The translations under genes and the position numbers were made by a program. The notes beneath the pieces are model-generated. The model was not told where the DNA came from. It did no database searches and was given only the letters and a program-made list of their open reading frames with translations. 64,000 nucleotides of DNA from Rhodosporidiobolus odoratus (taxonomy: Eukaryota > Basidiomycota > Microbotryomycetes > Sporidiobolales > Sporidiobolaceae), in NCBI GenBank assembly GCA_034387635.1, contig JAOANU010000005.1, positions 372,001-436,000 on the forward strand. The letters are read 5' to 3'. Each line of letters begins with the position of its first letter. The first letter of the stretch is position 1. Shown here piece by piece: positions 35,680 to 47,823 of this stretch.

Positions 35680-37513
35680 AGTAGCTGTGTCGGTGCTATA
35701 AGGAGCAGGAATGAACGAAGCGGCGGAAGAAGAGGTCGAGCGGGTCGCCCGTGTCGGCCGCGGTATCGGCGGAGTTGGCTGATAGAGCTATCGCGAGCGA
35801 TAGTCTGACCCATAGCTCAGCTCAATGCTACATCCGTCAACTGCCGCTGTAAGCAGCCCATCATGCGTCGACGCCAGCCTAGCCGCGGGCCCAGCGACCC
35901 TCCGCTCGACCATTCTTCGATGAATCGAGGGAAGGGAGTGTGCTGACCTACCTAACCCTGTCTCAGCTGCTCGAGCGCCAGATACGCTGTGCATGAGGTG
36001 CTGGCTTCGGACTCGCGAGACACGAGCGGAGAGTGGCCGAAGAGACGGACGAGAACAGAGCGCGGTTCCAAATTTGTGGGCGGGCGTACTCAAGCGTACT
36101 CGCTTGGCCGGGGTCTTCCTTTTCCAGCCGCCCCGTCAAGAAGCATGCAAAGGTATCTCGTAAGCGCCGTGAAACGAGAGCTTAGTACTGAGGTGCTTTC
36201 GGATGCGCAGCAGCGAATGCAGAGTTCATACAATGAGGAGCAAAAGCATAGCAGCTTCAGGACCGTACCCATCGTCGAGGAATACGGAGCAGCACACGAG
36301 AGACACGTTGTCTGCGATGTGGTCGCGCAGCTGGGAACCGGGAACGCGCTGGCTATTTGAGAAGTCGAAAGTTGCAATAAGGTGAGGGAAGAAAAGCTCT
36401 GGTTTTCTAGAGCCTACTTATAGACCTTCGCCCGGTTAACTCAGAGCTTCGGATGAATGAATCCGTCTTCGCACTTGGCACAGCTTGCGGAGAGCGTTGC
36501 GAGGAAGTCATACATCATCACAGACTGACCTTCGCAACTCGGGGTTGGAGAATGAAGAACGCCGACCACAGCTTCGTCCTGCCTGCGATGGAAAGACAGA
36601 AAGACACGAGTGATAGGATGCAGCACGAGGTTCTCGGAGGGATCGTATTGAGAGCTTCTGATTGAAGTAGGCTCTCGGAGAAAAAAAGTGCAACTCTCGA
36701 GTTCGGAGACTGCCTGCTCAATCAGATGCGGTCTCTCCAGCGTCTCTGCTCTTCGCGACGCACACCTCACTGATCACACACTGCAGTGTCAGGCGCACCA
36801 GGCTCCACCCCGACGCTGCATTTCGCCTATCCAGCTCGAGACACAACGACCTTCTCAAGTCGCGGTTCGTCGCTCGTCCCCCTTTTCCTGCGACGGTTGC
36901 TCGCGGCTGATGAGCGGACGAGGGGTCGTTGGAGCTGTTCGTCCGCCATATGGTCTGGGAAGAGGAGCCAGGCGGAGGTCGGTCGGAGCAAGAAAAGGAG
37001 GTTGATCGCACTGACCCTCCCCATCCATTTCTCTTCCACTCTCCTGTCGCCTCCTCTTCACCCCTTCGTCGTCCCCCGGTCCTCCTCTCTCTCGCTCCTC
37101 CTTTTCCGATCCTTTTCACAGGTCTCCTACTCCTCTCCTCGTCCTTCGGCCTTCATTCACGCGTTTACCTCAATCCCCCTCGTAGTTTGACATTCACCTT
37201 CTCCTCTCTTCTCTACCTGCTCATCCTTCTCAAGCGCGGCAAATCCGCCTTTCTGTCAGCAGCTTCTATCCTCTTTCCTGCCCTGCCTGCCTCCGTTTCT
37301 CCCTTCCCATCTCGACTCTGAGCCGGTTCTCTGAAGTCCTACCTTCGTCGCCCAAGGTCAGCTTCCTTCTCTTTCTCTTCAAATCTGCCATTCGCTTGTT
37401 CGAGCGATATTTCAGTCAGCAGCCCGCTCACTCTTCTCCTCCTTACCTGCACAGCTACTCCTTCGCGTTTCCGCTCGTCCTCACCTTCCACTCGAACCTC
37501 CTCCTCCGTCGTC
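35680..37513. other. Divergent intergenic region, about 1.8 kb
   Basis: The region separates the amidohydrolase (minus) from the zinc-finger factor (plus). The 600 bases before 37514 are strongly pyrimidine-rich (CTCC/TTC runs), pointing to a long 5' leader for the transcription factor. Short open frames inside are without motifs. Confidence 0.45.
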
Positions 37514-39646
37514 ATGCAAGTCGAGCAGTCATCCACTCCCAGCCTCGCTCGTGCCCGCTACAGCGCCTCGCCTACCCTCGCCGAGCCTCAACCATCCCTT
37601 CCTAGCGCCTACGCCTTCCCTCCCCTTCCCCGTACCGCCACTGGCGACGAGCACCTCAAACAGCACCGCGAGGCCGCTTCGACCCCCGTCCCTCTCGACT
37701 TTACTCGCCCCCGCACTGGAGAAGCCAACTTCAGCTACGCCGCCCCGCCGCAGAACCAGCAAGGAGAGAGGCACGGTGACTCGCACCGTGCCATGCCGGA
37801 GGAGTACCAGCAACCTCGCTCGATGAGCCTCGCAGGACTGGTCGAAGAAGCGGTGCCTTACTTGAGGGAATCGAGAGGTGGAGCGGCCGGCATGGCTTCT
37901 GCGGCGGAGGTAGAAGGAGGTCAACAGGCGTCGACGTCGACTGGCGAGTACAGCTCGTTGGGCAGGGCCGTCGTCGCCGGAGGACCGTCCGTTCAGCGCG
38001 TCATGAGTTCGTACCCCTTCTCCGAGTACCTACCCAGCAGCGAGCAACAGCAGCACCAGGTCCCTCAGCATCTCCAGCAGGTGCACCCCGCTCACTACGC
38101 TGCGTACAATGGCCAGTACCGTCCTCACTCGTTCGGTACGGCGACCTCTACCGCTGGTCATCCCTTCTCTCGCGGTCCTGCCTACACCTCTGGTCCTCCT
38201 GGCCCTCCTATCCAGTGGGCGAAACCTCGAGCGAGCCAGGATGATTCCGTCGTCGGTCTCGCTTCCCGCCAATTCGGCGGCGCCCTCGCACCTCGGTTGG
38301 CGCAAGGTCTTTCGATGCACTCTCAGCAGCCGATGCTTTACGCCCCCTACCACCCACAAGTCCTCGGCGGCATGGTTAGGACGACCTCGAACCAGTCCGG
38401 CAATTCGACCTTCTCCGAGAACACCGAGGCGTCGCACCAGTCTGATCTCGGCAGCTCCGAGTATGAGGGTCAAGCCATCAACCCCAGCTACCTCGGTCAC
38501 TTCGCCACCGCATTGGAAAACGACAGCGGTTATTACTCGTCGCCTCAAGCCGGTGCCGATGGGTTCGTCCGTACGACCAGCGCAGGCGACCTCCATGGCG
38601 TCTCCAACCTCCGCCTCGACGGTTCTCCCATCATGGGTTCGTCTCGTCGCCGCACAGGCGACTCGAAAGACTCGGGGCGGGGTGGTCGTTCCCCTTCTTC
38701 CGGGCACAAGCAGCCGAAGCGTCGCGTCGCCTCGACCATCTTCCACCCTACTCCGCAGTCGATGCTTGCGCCTGGGGCTAATCACCCCTCTGCCGGCTCG
38801 CTCCAGTCGGCCAAAGGTCGTGGTCAGGCTCGTTTCCCCGGGACCAACTCGCCGGCGTTGCCTTCCGACGCTGAGTTTGCGAGTATGCCGACTAAGCGCT
38901 CACGTGGTCGTCGCCCGCCTACGACACCGGATCTCGACCTTGACATGAACGAGGATCCGAACATGCAGCCTACCGAGGCTCAGTTGCGCTATGTCGGTAT
39001 GTCGAGTCTTCCACTTGGTCTTCTGCCCTCGTCTTTTTACTGACTGTTTCCTGCGGGGTCTCTTCATTGTGTCAGGCACGACTAAGACTGGAAAGCCGAA
39101 GAAGATCTTCCTGTGCAAGGTGCCGGGGTGTGGGAAGTGCTTCAAGCGGAGTGAGCACCTCAAGCGCCATGTGCGGTCGATCCATACGAACGAGAAGCGT
39201 ACGCACTGTCTTTTCTTCATAAGCCCCTGCTCATCCGCCACCACGGACACTAGCGCACATACTGATGTCGCCTTCGTCCTCCCTTCTTGCCGGCGAATTC
39301 CTCCATGCCCGCCTGCAGCCTTCCAATGCCAGTGGCCAACCTGCGGCAAGTACTTCTCCCGTCACGACAACCTAAACCAGCACGTACGTCGGTTTCCTCT
39401 CTTTCCCTCCCGTTCGTCGGATTGACCCTGATTTCCCCATCCCATTCCTGCCACCATTAGCTTCGCATCCACCGCGAGCCGGGCGTCTCGGATGACCACT
39501 TCAGCGAGCAGCTTCGCCAGTGCTTCGGTCGTCGTCTTGACGAAGTCAAGCGCGAGGAAGCAATCAAGGAGGAGGAGGAAGGGCAGGAGGATGAGTTGCA
39601 GAAGGAAAGCGCGAAGGCCGAGGCCGAGGAGGATGACGAGTACTGA
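37514..39646 (+). CDS. C2H2 zinc-finger transcription factor, Msn2-like
   Basis: The protein has a long disordered N-terminus (about 500 residues) and a C-terminal pair of C2H2 fingers. The start at 37514 is 'MQVEQSSTPSLARARYSA'. A glutamine-rich stretch (38,040-38,085) and Ser/Gly/Pro-rich parts may be activation regions. A basic 'TKRSRGRRPPTTPDLDLDMN' precedes the fingers. Finger 1 is 'FLCKVPGCGKCFKRSEHLKR' plus 'HVRSIH'; finger 2 is 'FQCQWPTCGKYFSRHDNLNQ' plus 'HLRIH'. RSEHLKRH and SRxDNLxQH are the contact patterns of the Msn2/Nrg1/Com2 class, which read AGGGG-type sites. Introns lie at about 38996-39075, 39199-39321 (just before the linker's final Pro) and 39384-39460. The protein ends in an acidic coiled tail '...EEDDEY'. 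Confidence 0.85.
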
Positions 39647-40424
39647 ACGAGCTGGAGGAGATGAAGAAACAAGCAATTGAAGATGAAGCGGAAGGTGCGT
39701 TAACACTTCGAACCGTACTGGAAAAACTGCTGACGGGACATTCGTTAGCAGTCAAGTCTTTCTTCCTCCCGCCTCTCGATTGCGTCGGCATACAGTCGAC
39801 ACCCCCTATACCCTGAACCTTTCCGCGACCTTACCGATCCCCTCTCTCCTCGCCGCCCTATTCCCCTCGCCTCCCATAGCGCTTAATACCAACCACCCGC
39901 ATGCGTATCACCTACCTGCGACCCCTTCGATGCCCATATCCTGTCTACATTCCCTTACACGCTTGATTCCCCCTGCCGCGACCGTTGATCTCTTTGTGCA
40001 TGTTCGACCACCGCGCCCGTCCTCCTCCATCCACTTTTCCGCAATACACTGCAACCCTCTGTTCTGGCATCATGAGATTCCGCTTACCTTGTATCTGTTC
40101 ATCCCTCTCGTCTCTCTGTCCCCCTCTCCCGCCGTTGTCCATCTCGGTCCTGCTTGCGCGAAGGGCGGGTTGAAGGCTTTCTTGGTGTAGCTGGTATGCG
40201 TGGGCGAGTGGTTGTTTGACTGTGGTAATCGTAGACCCTTTAGTCCTTCGCGTCGTCAAGAGGAGCCAGCATTCGTATTAATAGCAAGAAAGCGGTACTG
40301 AGCGAGAGAACAAGTCGTTGCTCGCAAGGTTTCTGGTTCGTACGAGGACGGCTTGATCACTTCCGCTCGATATTGCTCCGAACGTTTGCCAGTGCACCAG
40401 TGACGCTGTAACAATAGCTCTGCC
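39647..40424. other. Intergenic; coding-like remnant after the stop
   Basis: Immediately after the zinc-finger stop, another frame reads 'NELEEMKKQAIEDEAE' and ends in a consensus donor GTGCGTTAAC (39,693), with acceptor-like TTCGTTAG at 39,743-39,750. It may be an alternative terminus or a UTR intron. The rest is pyrimidine-rich and shows no gene. Confidence 0.4.
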
Positions 40425-43400
40425 ATGGCTACCGCTGCCTCAAAGCCATCAGTCGCCGGTGTCGCCTCGTCCTCCTCATCAGTCGATAAGCATCCAGCGA
40501 CGCCCTCGCCGCCAATCGACGCCGGTGAATCGCAATCGGACTCAGATGAAGACGAAACAGCGACTGGCGAAGTACCAAGTACCGGCAAGAAGAAGAAGAA
40601 GAAACGACGAACGACCGCTCAAAAGCGTGAGGCAAAGAAGAGAACCCAGGAACAGGCTCAGGCTGTGTCGCAGGAGGCTGGAAAAGCTCAGGAAGAGCCC
40701 TACCGAGGGGTTTACGCTTATCTGGCTCGGAACAAGCATCTCAAGGTGTGCTTTCTCTTTCTACTTTTCCTTCCTCAACGCTCTTCAGCTGGACAGACTG
40801 ACCCTTACGCTCTGCTCCTGTAGTATATCTCCCTGTTCAACGGGCCTTGGATGTCCCTTTCTCAGCGAGATCTCGAGACCTATCAGGTGGTCAACTCGAA
40901 CGAGCGATCTCGCGCTTCACTCCGAGGACTCCTCGAAGATCCTCTCGCGTCTCAAGTCTCCGCCCTCTCGCTCACAGCCTCACCTTCGCGTCCTAGCTCC
41001 CCCTCTAAAGCAACCAGCCTACGCCACTCCGCCTATACACCTGGAAAACGCTTTTCCCAAGCATACCTCGACTCCGTCGCCTCCGACTCTATTCCTCCTC
41101 CCCTAGATATCGCCGTCTTTCGCAACACCCTCGAAGTTCGAAAACTCGTAGACGAAGCAGCGGACCTCGCACTTCGCGCCTCCTCCGGCATGAGTTCCGC
41201 TGAACTCGAAGCCTTGAACCGAAATCCTTTCGGAATGGGAGACTTGCATGGAGATGGAACGGGGTATGGAGGAGGCGGGCTGTATGGGAATGGAGGAGGA
41301 GGGGGAGGAGCAGGAGCAGGCAATGGAGGTCGTCGGAATCCGCCCATGTCGGCGTTGAGGCAGCATCGATTCCGAGTCCTGGCGGTAGCGAAGCTGGCGG
41401 CGGCTTATAGGATTGATGAGATTGCCGCGGCAGTGATTGTGATGCAGCAAGGGGAGAACCTGGAGGAGATTGCGGCAAAGGTCAGTAGGCAGGAACCGGG
41501 GAATCAGGATGCGCGTTATGTGGCGTATTTCTCCGAGAAGATCCCTTCACGGTGCGTACAGTTCCTTTCTCCTTGAGAACCAACACTGACCTTTGCTTTT
41601 CTGACAGCGCTCTCTCTCCGCCTAGCGACATCGAAGTCCTCGACTGGCTGCTCGCCTGCGACCCTTCCTGCCTCGCCTACTACCGTACGAAAGGCATCCT
41701 CCTCTGCACCTTCAAGCAAGACTACTCCGGCGCTATCCGCATTCTGACACAAGGACTTGCCGTGGCGAAAGCTGCACACGAAGCTGCGGCTGCCGGACCC
41801 CTCTTCTCAAAACCGACTCGAAGCAAGAAGAGCGCGAAGAACTCGAACCGCTCCGATTCCCCTTCTTTCGATTCACGACCCTCAAGCCCTGCCCGTCGAG
41901 GTAGCGAAGACTCGTCGCCTAGCTATGGCAAGACACCAGGAGACGACGTCGAGCGCACACTGCTGTTCCACCGCGGAATGGCGCATTTCCACCATGCTCG
42001 GCAGCAGATCGAGGATGCGGTCCTTACCTTCGAAGGCGTGACCCTTCCGCCAAATCGAAGAAATGACGAAGGCGGTGCCTGGACGCTGCGGAACCTCGGG
42101 CTAAAGGTCGCAGACGTGGAAAAAGGCCTATACGGCTCAAAGCCAGAAGCGGCGAAGGAGCAATACCGCGCCTTTCTGGGCGAATCGAACTTCAAGGATC
42201 GCATCCAAGCGTCTCTTCGCAAGGCTCTACGAGACCTTGACCGTTTCCTCGCCCACTTTCCGGTCTACGAACCACCTGTCGGTTCGCCCCTAGAACAACT
42301 CCCCCGCTTCGCCGGTACTTCAGGCCTTGACCCCCCTCGACCCTCTACCTTCGAAGAACCTCTGACCTTCCTCGGTCGTCGACTTGTTCACCATCGCGCC
42401 CTCTCCCCTCGCACCTTCTCCAGAGACGCTCGTCGTCCACCTCCCGTACATCCCTCTCGAGCTATCCTGACCTCTTTCCACCCCTTCCTCCTCGAGGCAC
42501 ACTGCACTCGACTCAGCGTTCTGACGCTGCTAGGCGACTTTAGCGCTGCTGCACACGGCCATGCCGTCCTCGTAAGGTTGACGGAACACCTGGAGGGGTA
42601 CCCACTCTTTTCCTCCCCTCGAGTCGGGTCTCAAGCCGAGTATGGTGAGTTGATCGAGCGGTTATGGGAGACATGGGGTAAGTCTCGCCCACCATCACAG
42701 CATCGGCGATCTAGTCCGGAGGAAGGTCATGAGGAGGAGGAGAGGGAGGAGACCGAACCTCTTCCTGAAGATCGAGCGCATGAAGGCTCTGCTGGTCCGG
42801 CCAATGGCGCTCTCCTGAGTCTCATAGCAATCAGCGATCTCTTCTCCCCCTCCTTCCGAAAAGCCTACATCGCTCGCGCCGAGGAGTGGTGGGAACAGGG
42901 AGGGAAAGTGGCTGAAGAAGCGCGGGAGAAGAGGGAGGCGGCGAACCAGGCGGCGATGGAGAAGACGAGTGGGACGGTAGTGACAGTGAAATCTATGATG
43001 GCGATGGCGCAGGCTGGGGTGGTAGGCAATGGTGACATGGGGAGTTGGGAGGAGGAGAGGGAGAAGGCAGAGGGAAGGATGAGGAAGATTGATCCGTCGT
43101 GTGCGTTTCTTTCCCTCTCGCTCAGTCTTTCCTCAATAAATTCGCGCTGACGCTATCACCGTCTGCCTTCTGCCTTATGGCTCTTCTGCGCCGACCGACA
43201 ACTATCTCTCCCCTCTCTCCCCATATCCGCCTATGACAATCTCGACATGCAGACGCCCCTCTTACCACCGCCCACACCGAACTCTCCCTCTGCTACCTTC
43301 ACGCCGCCGTCCTCCCGACCCTTGAAGCACAAGAAAGAGAAGAACTCGCCAAAGCCGCTGCGATGCGACCCGCTAGGAATGGTTACGGAAAAGGGAAGGG

Positions 43401-43677
43401 GAAGGGGAAAGGGAAGGCCGTCGACTCCGACGAAGACGGGAATATGCAAAGCACGAACGGCTGGAGGGAGAGTGTTGGAGGGAGCGGGAGCGGACGGGCA
43501 GGAGGGAGTGGAAGCGGGTCTTCTGCTCCTGTCGCATTCGATGCATTTGGGACTAGTGCTTGGGCGGGGGCATCATCAGCATCAGCACCGACGGCGCACC
43601 ATGTCGAAGGTGAGGAGGATGCGGCTGACAAAGGGAAAGGGAAAGGAAAAGGCAAGGGGAAGGCGAGGGCATTCTGA
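40425..43677 (+). CDS. Large conserved-looking hypothetical protein with helical (TPR-like) repeats and KGKGK tail
   Basis: I do not recognise a named family. The start at 40425 gives 'MATAASKPSVAGVASSSSS', then an acidic stretch and a lysine cluster 'GKKKKKKRRTTAQKREAKK', likely a nuclear or nucleolar signal. 'PYRGVYAYLARNKHLK' and 'ISLFNGPWMSLSQRDLETYQ' look ordered. Gly-rich DNA codes a linker at 41,240-41,330. Helical segments follow: 'RVLAVAKLAAAYRIDEIAAA', 'DIEVLDWLLACDPSCLAYYR', 'GAIRILTQGLAVAKAAHEAA', 'LLFHRGMAHFHHARQQIEDA' and 'SFHPFLLEAHCTRLSVLTLL', consistent with tetratricopeptide-like repeats. Introns lie near 40746-40822, 41552-41608 and 43101-43249. The C-terminus has two KGKGKGK-type runs (43,385-43,415 and 43,630-43,665). 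Confidence 0.78.
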
Positions 43678-44617
43678 GGTAGTTGTTTTGAGCAGTTCTT
43701 TTGTTGTTGTAGCATTCTCACTCGGGGGCTGAATCTTGCCCAGCCTGAACTATCTTGCCTAGCCTAAGCCTCAGTCTCGCTGTTGCGGAAGGAGGAAGAA
43801 GGAAAGAACGCCCTCGTGGTCAAGCTCTGACCAAGAAGACCTCGGGGAAGGCACCGGCGAGCAGGAAAGGTACCGGGTTCGCCGCGCGGCGAGTCTCCGT
43901 CAGTGCTATGTCGAGGATCTGCAGCCTTATGTAATCGCGTATGACGGGCCGCCTTGCTACCACCTTGCTACCGCCTCGATAGTGCCTCTTCGCCATCACC
44001 AAGAGGAGGAGCCAACAGGAGGTAGCGAGAAGCGATGACCGGGGTCGACTGGATTCAACTAGTTGAGCCGTATGAACACAGCTTCGAAAGGAATAGAAGA
44101 GACCGCATCATGGCGAGAGAAAGCGCAGCTGAACCGACAGTAACGAGAGGTTCGGCGAAGGCCTTGGTCGGGGACTTCGTGAGGGATGTACTGTAGAAAG
44201 CACCACGTCTGTTGTGTCTGAGTTTGCTGTGTTGCGAGATCGTGACAGACTAAGTCACTGCTCTTCGGTACTTGCCTGTTATTTCCGGAGTCGACATGTG
44301 GCGGAGAAGGCGTTGCCGCACCCGTGAAGCGAATGAGGTGAAGCTGCTCAGCGTGCCTCCCGTAACACCAGATGGCCTAATTTTCGGGTAAGAGGTTACC
44401 GTCGACCTCGATTTCTCTCCGTTCTGTAAAGCGTTGAGGCGAAGGTAGTGTGAAAGAAAGGCGCAAGCTGAAGCGACTAGCCCTTGAGATGGCTCCTGAC
44501 GGAAGACGACATCGACCGGAGTCTGTTATGCACTGATGCTTCGGGCTCGAATGGATAAGGTTCTTGGGCAGGTCGGGAAAGAAAAACGGCTCACGATGAT
44601 CGCATGGTGCCAGTCGC
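43678..44617. other. Convergent intergenic region, about 0.9 kb
   Basis: It lies between two convergent genes. No open frame with splice support or motif was found. Confidence 0.45.
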
Positions 44618-44995
44618 TTAGCGCAACGCCTGTTGCTCGAGCGGAGATGCGTAGGCCGTCCACCTTCCCGCAGCAAGCGCCAGAAAGCCTGTCGAGGTCA
44701 ACTCGGGTGTTAGCTCGGGAGGACAAGGATGCGAGAGTCGGAAAACGGGAGACCTACCCAACCCAAACAAGCTCGCCGCACCTTTTCCCACCTGAGTCTT
44801 GGCGGGCCCTCTTCCTACAGTCATTGCGTACGCCCCCACGGCAGCGAAAGTGACGGTCCCAGTGATGCGGCAAGTTTGGCAGTCGGTGTAGAGTGAAGGA
44901 GGGAGCGGAGACGGAGAGACGGCAGCTGATTGAGGGACTGCAGGGTTGGCATTAGGGCCTAACAAGGTGCTCGGAATGAGGTTGCTCATGCTCAT
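44618..44995 (-). CDS. DUF4536 small membrane protein (DMAC1/TMEM261-like)
   Basis: Human DMAC1 assists assembly of the distal membrane arm of complex I in the mitochondrial inner membrane. The start at 44995 reads 'MSMSNLIPSTLLGPNANPAV'. After about 35 residues comes the family signature 'DCQTCRITGTVTFAAVGAYA', a Cys-x2-Cys followed by a membrane helix. One intron (44689-44757, donor GTAGGT, acceptor GACAG) joins 'LFGLG' to 'FLALAAGRWTAYASPLEQ', the second helix. Total length is 102 residues, and both exons sum to a multiple of three. It is divergent from ASK1, with 207 bases between the two starts, so they may share a promoter. The small size means it is easily missed by gene callers. Confidence 0.75.
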   Translation of the reverse strand: MSMSNLIPSTLLGPNANPAVPQSAAVSPSPLPPSLYTDCQTCRITGTVTFAAVGAYAMTVGRGPAKTQVGKGAASLFGLGRSPVFRLSHPCPPELTPELTSTGFLALAAGRWTAYASPLEQQALR

Positions 44996-45202
44996 GGTAC
45001 ATCGTAAGCCGGCAGCCTCGGTAGGAGCAAGATCTGGTTCGCTTAACTCGACGCGTCTTGGATCTGCTGACCTCGCTAGAAACGAAAGCCGCAGCTTGCA
45101 CGCGACCGAGCATCGTGCAGTACCTGAGCTAGACGCGCCCGACTCTTCCTCGATCACGCCTCCCTTGTATCGCTCTTCTCCTCCTCGTTCAACTCGCTCA
45201 TC
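44996..45202. promoter_or_regulatory. Shared divergent promoter, DUF4536 gene and ASK1
   Basis: Only 207 bases separate the two ATG codons. The ASK1 side is a CT-rich leader (CTCTTCTCCTCCTCG). Confidence 0.5.
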
Positions 45203-47608
45203 ATGCCGCCGTTCCGCGACCCAAATCGGCTGTTCTACGACCCGGCCAACCCTGTCATGCTGCCCGAGGACGACATTATGCAGCTTTCCCCGCAAGAGCT
45301 GCAAGCTGCGACCGACCAACTCGACCAGAACCTAGTTCACCTCCTCCAGCGGGTCGAGGAGAACTTTGCTCGGTGCAACCAGATCGTTACCGAGAGGATC
45401 TTGCCGGCCGTCGAGCAGCACGGGGAGAACAGCGCTCGCATCTTCGAGTCGATCAAGGCGCGTTTCCGTTTCGCTTTCCCTTTCTTCCGCCTCGTCCATA
45501 CTGACTCTAGTGTCGCAAGCAGTTCTGGCGCCCCTTCTTTGAGACTGCAGCTTCTATTCGACTCGACCAGCCGTACGCAGATGATGCCACCTCGGTCGAT
45601 GCATCCGAAGAAGAGCCTTCCCAATTTACCGCATCGCCAAACCAAACCATCTCGGACGACGGCGACCTCACATACGGCGCCCACGCTCCATCGGTCGGTG
45701 GCACCCCTCGTGCTTCTCTCGCCCCCGGCTTTGCCGGCGAAGCGTCTACTTCCGGCATCCCCTCTGAACCGCAATGGAGCAACGACATGTCTCCTTTCCA
45801 GGCCCTACAGGACGACCTGAAGGGAGCTGGCGTTGTCGGTGGAGACTTCTCAGCTGTCAAGGCCGCCTTACCAGACGTTCAACGATTAAGGCTGCGGGAC
45901 CTTCCGCCCGATTCTCCCGACGTCCCGGAACCGCACTTCGAAACGGTCAACGTCGGGAATGTCCTGTCCTCAAGCGCAGAGTCCCCGTCGCAAGGTAAAG
46001 GTAAAGGTCGTGCCGTCGGCCAGTCCTTCGACCTTTCCTCGGCTGGGCCTTCCGAAACGTCCTTCACAACAGCCTTCCAGCATCAATCACCGGCTCGAGC
46101 AGCCCGCGCCGGAGGAGACAAGGCCCATTCAGCGCTGCTCAAGAAGATCCTCCACAAGAACATGGCCAGTCCTGCTCGGCCTCCTCTGCACCACGGTCCG
46201 GGCTCGTCGACTCCAGGACCTGGCACTGCCAAGAAACTGCAATTCCCGCCCGACGTCCCCAAGAACTGGGATGGCATCGCCAACCTCTCACAGACCTCTC
46301 TCGACGCTTTCCCTTCTCCGATCAAGCGGCGCACTTCGACCGCCTCATCCATGGCGGACGGATCTTTCGCCCACCCGCCTTCCTCGATTCGCTCGTACGG
46401 CGGAAGCTATATTTCTTCTCCCGCCCGCCCCCCTCGCCTCGACTCCTCCCTCAACGCCTCAACGTCTACCCTCCGCCGGCACCCCATCTCTTCTTCGGCA
46501 ACGGCTCCCTCGTCCCTCGCCTTCTCCCGCACTCCCGCCAAAGAAGCCGCGCGCCGCACCGCCCAAAACGTCTACAACGCCCTCGATCCGTTCGATCTCC
46601 TCGACTCCCCTATGCTCGAACCTCCATCGGCGCTCAAGAACCCCGCTACAGCAGTGTACCGCTTCAACCCTGCAGCGCCACCTCGAAGAGAACCTGACAG
46701 TCCGAGCGAGCGAGGGACGGTTCAACGACCTGCGTCTACACTCGGGAGGGAAGATCGGTCGACCGTCTCCGCGGGTAGAGCGGGAATAGGAGGGAATTTC
46801 TCCAGAGCTTACGGCGACGAATCGTGTGGGTCCCTACCCGCTCAACCTTCTTTCGCCAACGCTAGCCATACCCAAGCGCTTGACCTGGCGGCGATCGGCG
46901 TACCGGGCGCGCTACCACCTGCGGACGCATCGACCAGTCTTGCAGACTTTGGCGGGGGGACGACGGCCAACATCGATGAACTCCTTGCGGGACATACGAT
47001 GAACTTTAATCTGCATGGGCAGGCAGTGGAGGATTATGCTGGGATCGTTAATGATGACGATGAGGATGAGCTACCGCTGCAGGAGGGGGCTTCGTTCACC
47101 GATACGGGGTCGGCGGGACAGGTTGGAGGTGGAGGGGCGGGAGGAGGGAGGGCGATGGACAACACTTTTACGGCGACTCAGCAGGGGTATGACCACTATG
47201 CGCCTGTGCATGGGGAGGAAGACGATGAGGATGAAGAGGAGTTCAGGAGGGCGCGAGGGTTGCGCTTACCTGGGCAGGATGGACCGGAGGATACGCTGTT
47301 TGGCATGCCAACGGCGAAGGGAGGGCAGGGTCAGGCGGCGGCGAAGAGGGGCGTCTCGTTTGGGATGATGGGTGCGCGAGAACCGGAGGATCAGGAGGGC
47401 TACGAGGAGGAGGATAGCTTTGCGGAAGAGGCGAGACGCAGCGGGTTCAGGTTGCATGGGCTGAGCGAGATGGAGACGTTGCATGGAGGGGAGTTGCTAT
47501 CTAGCGGTGCGTCTTGTCTCCTCTCCCCCGTCCTTCTTCTAGTACTCACGTCGTCCTTTCGTTGCAGAACCATTCCAGGCAAGCCCGCTGGCCGGGAGGA
47601 ATCAGTAG
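45203..47608 (+). CDS. ASK1: DASH/Dam1 complex subunit Ask1
   Basis: Ask1 is part of the DASH ring that couples kinetochores to spindle microtubules. The start at 45203 gives 'MPPFRDPNRLFYDPANPVML'. The family core is near the N-terminus: 'QLDQNLVHLLQRVEENFARC', 'IVTERILPAVEQHGENSARI', then 'KFWRPFFETAASIRL'. The core is split by an intron at 45458-45522 with a GC donor (AAG|GCGCGT) and a normal CTGAC...CAG end; only this placement keeps frame and motif. The remaining 600 residues are disordered, with many Ser/Thr-Pro sites such as 'DAFPSPIKRR' that fit Cdk control. The Glu/Asp-rich C-terminal part (47,030-47,500) is followed by a last intron (donor near 47,506) and 'SEPFQASPLAGRNQ', stop at 47606. 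The protein of about 760 residues is much longer than budding-yeast Ask1. Confidence 0.87.
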
Positions 47609-47823
47609 GAATAGACGGTAGACAAGGGGTTTTTATCGCAATCGCCTTCAGACTTGCCGTTTCGCGTGTCCACTCTAGTTTTTCATTGCTTGGGAGTGTA
47701 CGAAAGAATATCCCGCTCTCAATGGCTGTAGACGAGATTCGATAAATTCTTCGCGTCGTCGTCGCGCCTCTCTTGCGCTTTTCTCATCTTGCACTTGTCA
47801 CGTCGTTCCGCATCTGTAGCGCT

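Noticed and set aside
38030..38785. Minus-strand arginine-rich open frame of 251 codons
   Set aside because: It is antisense to the zinc-finger gene exon 1, whose sense frame ends in real fingers.
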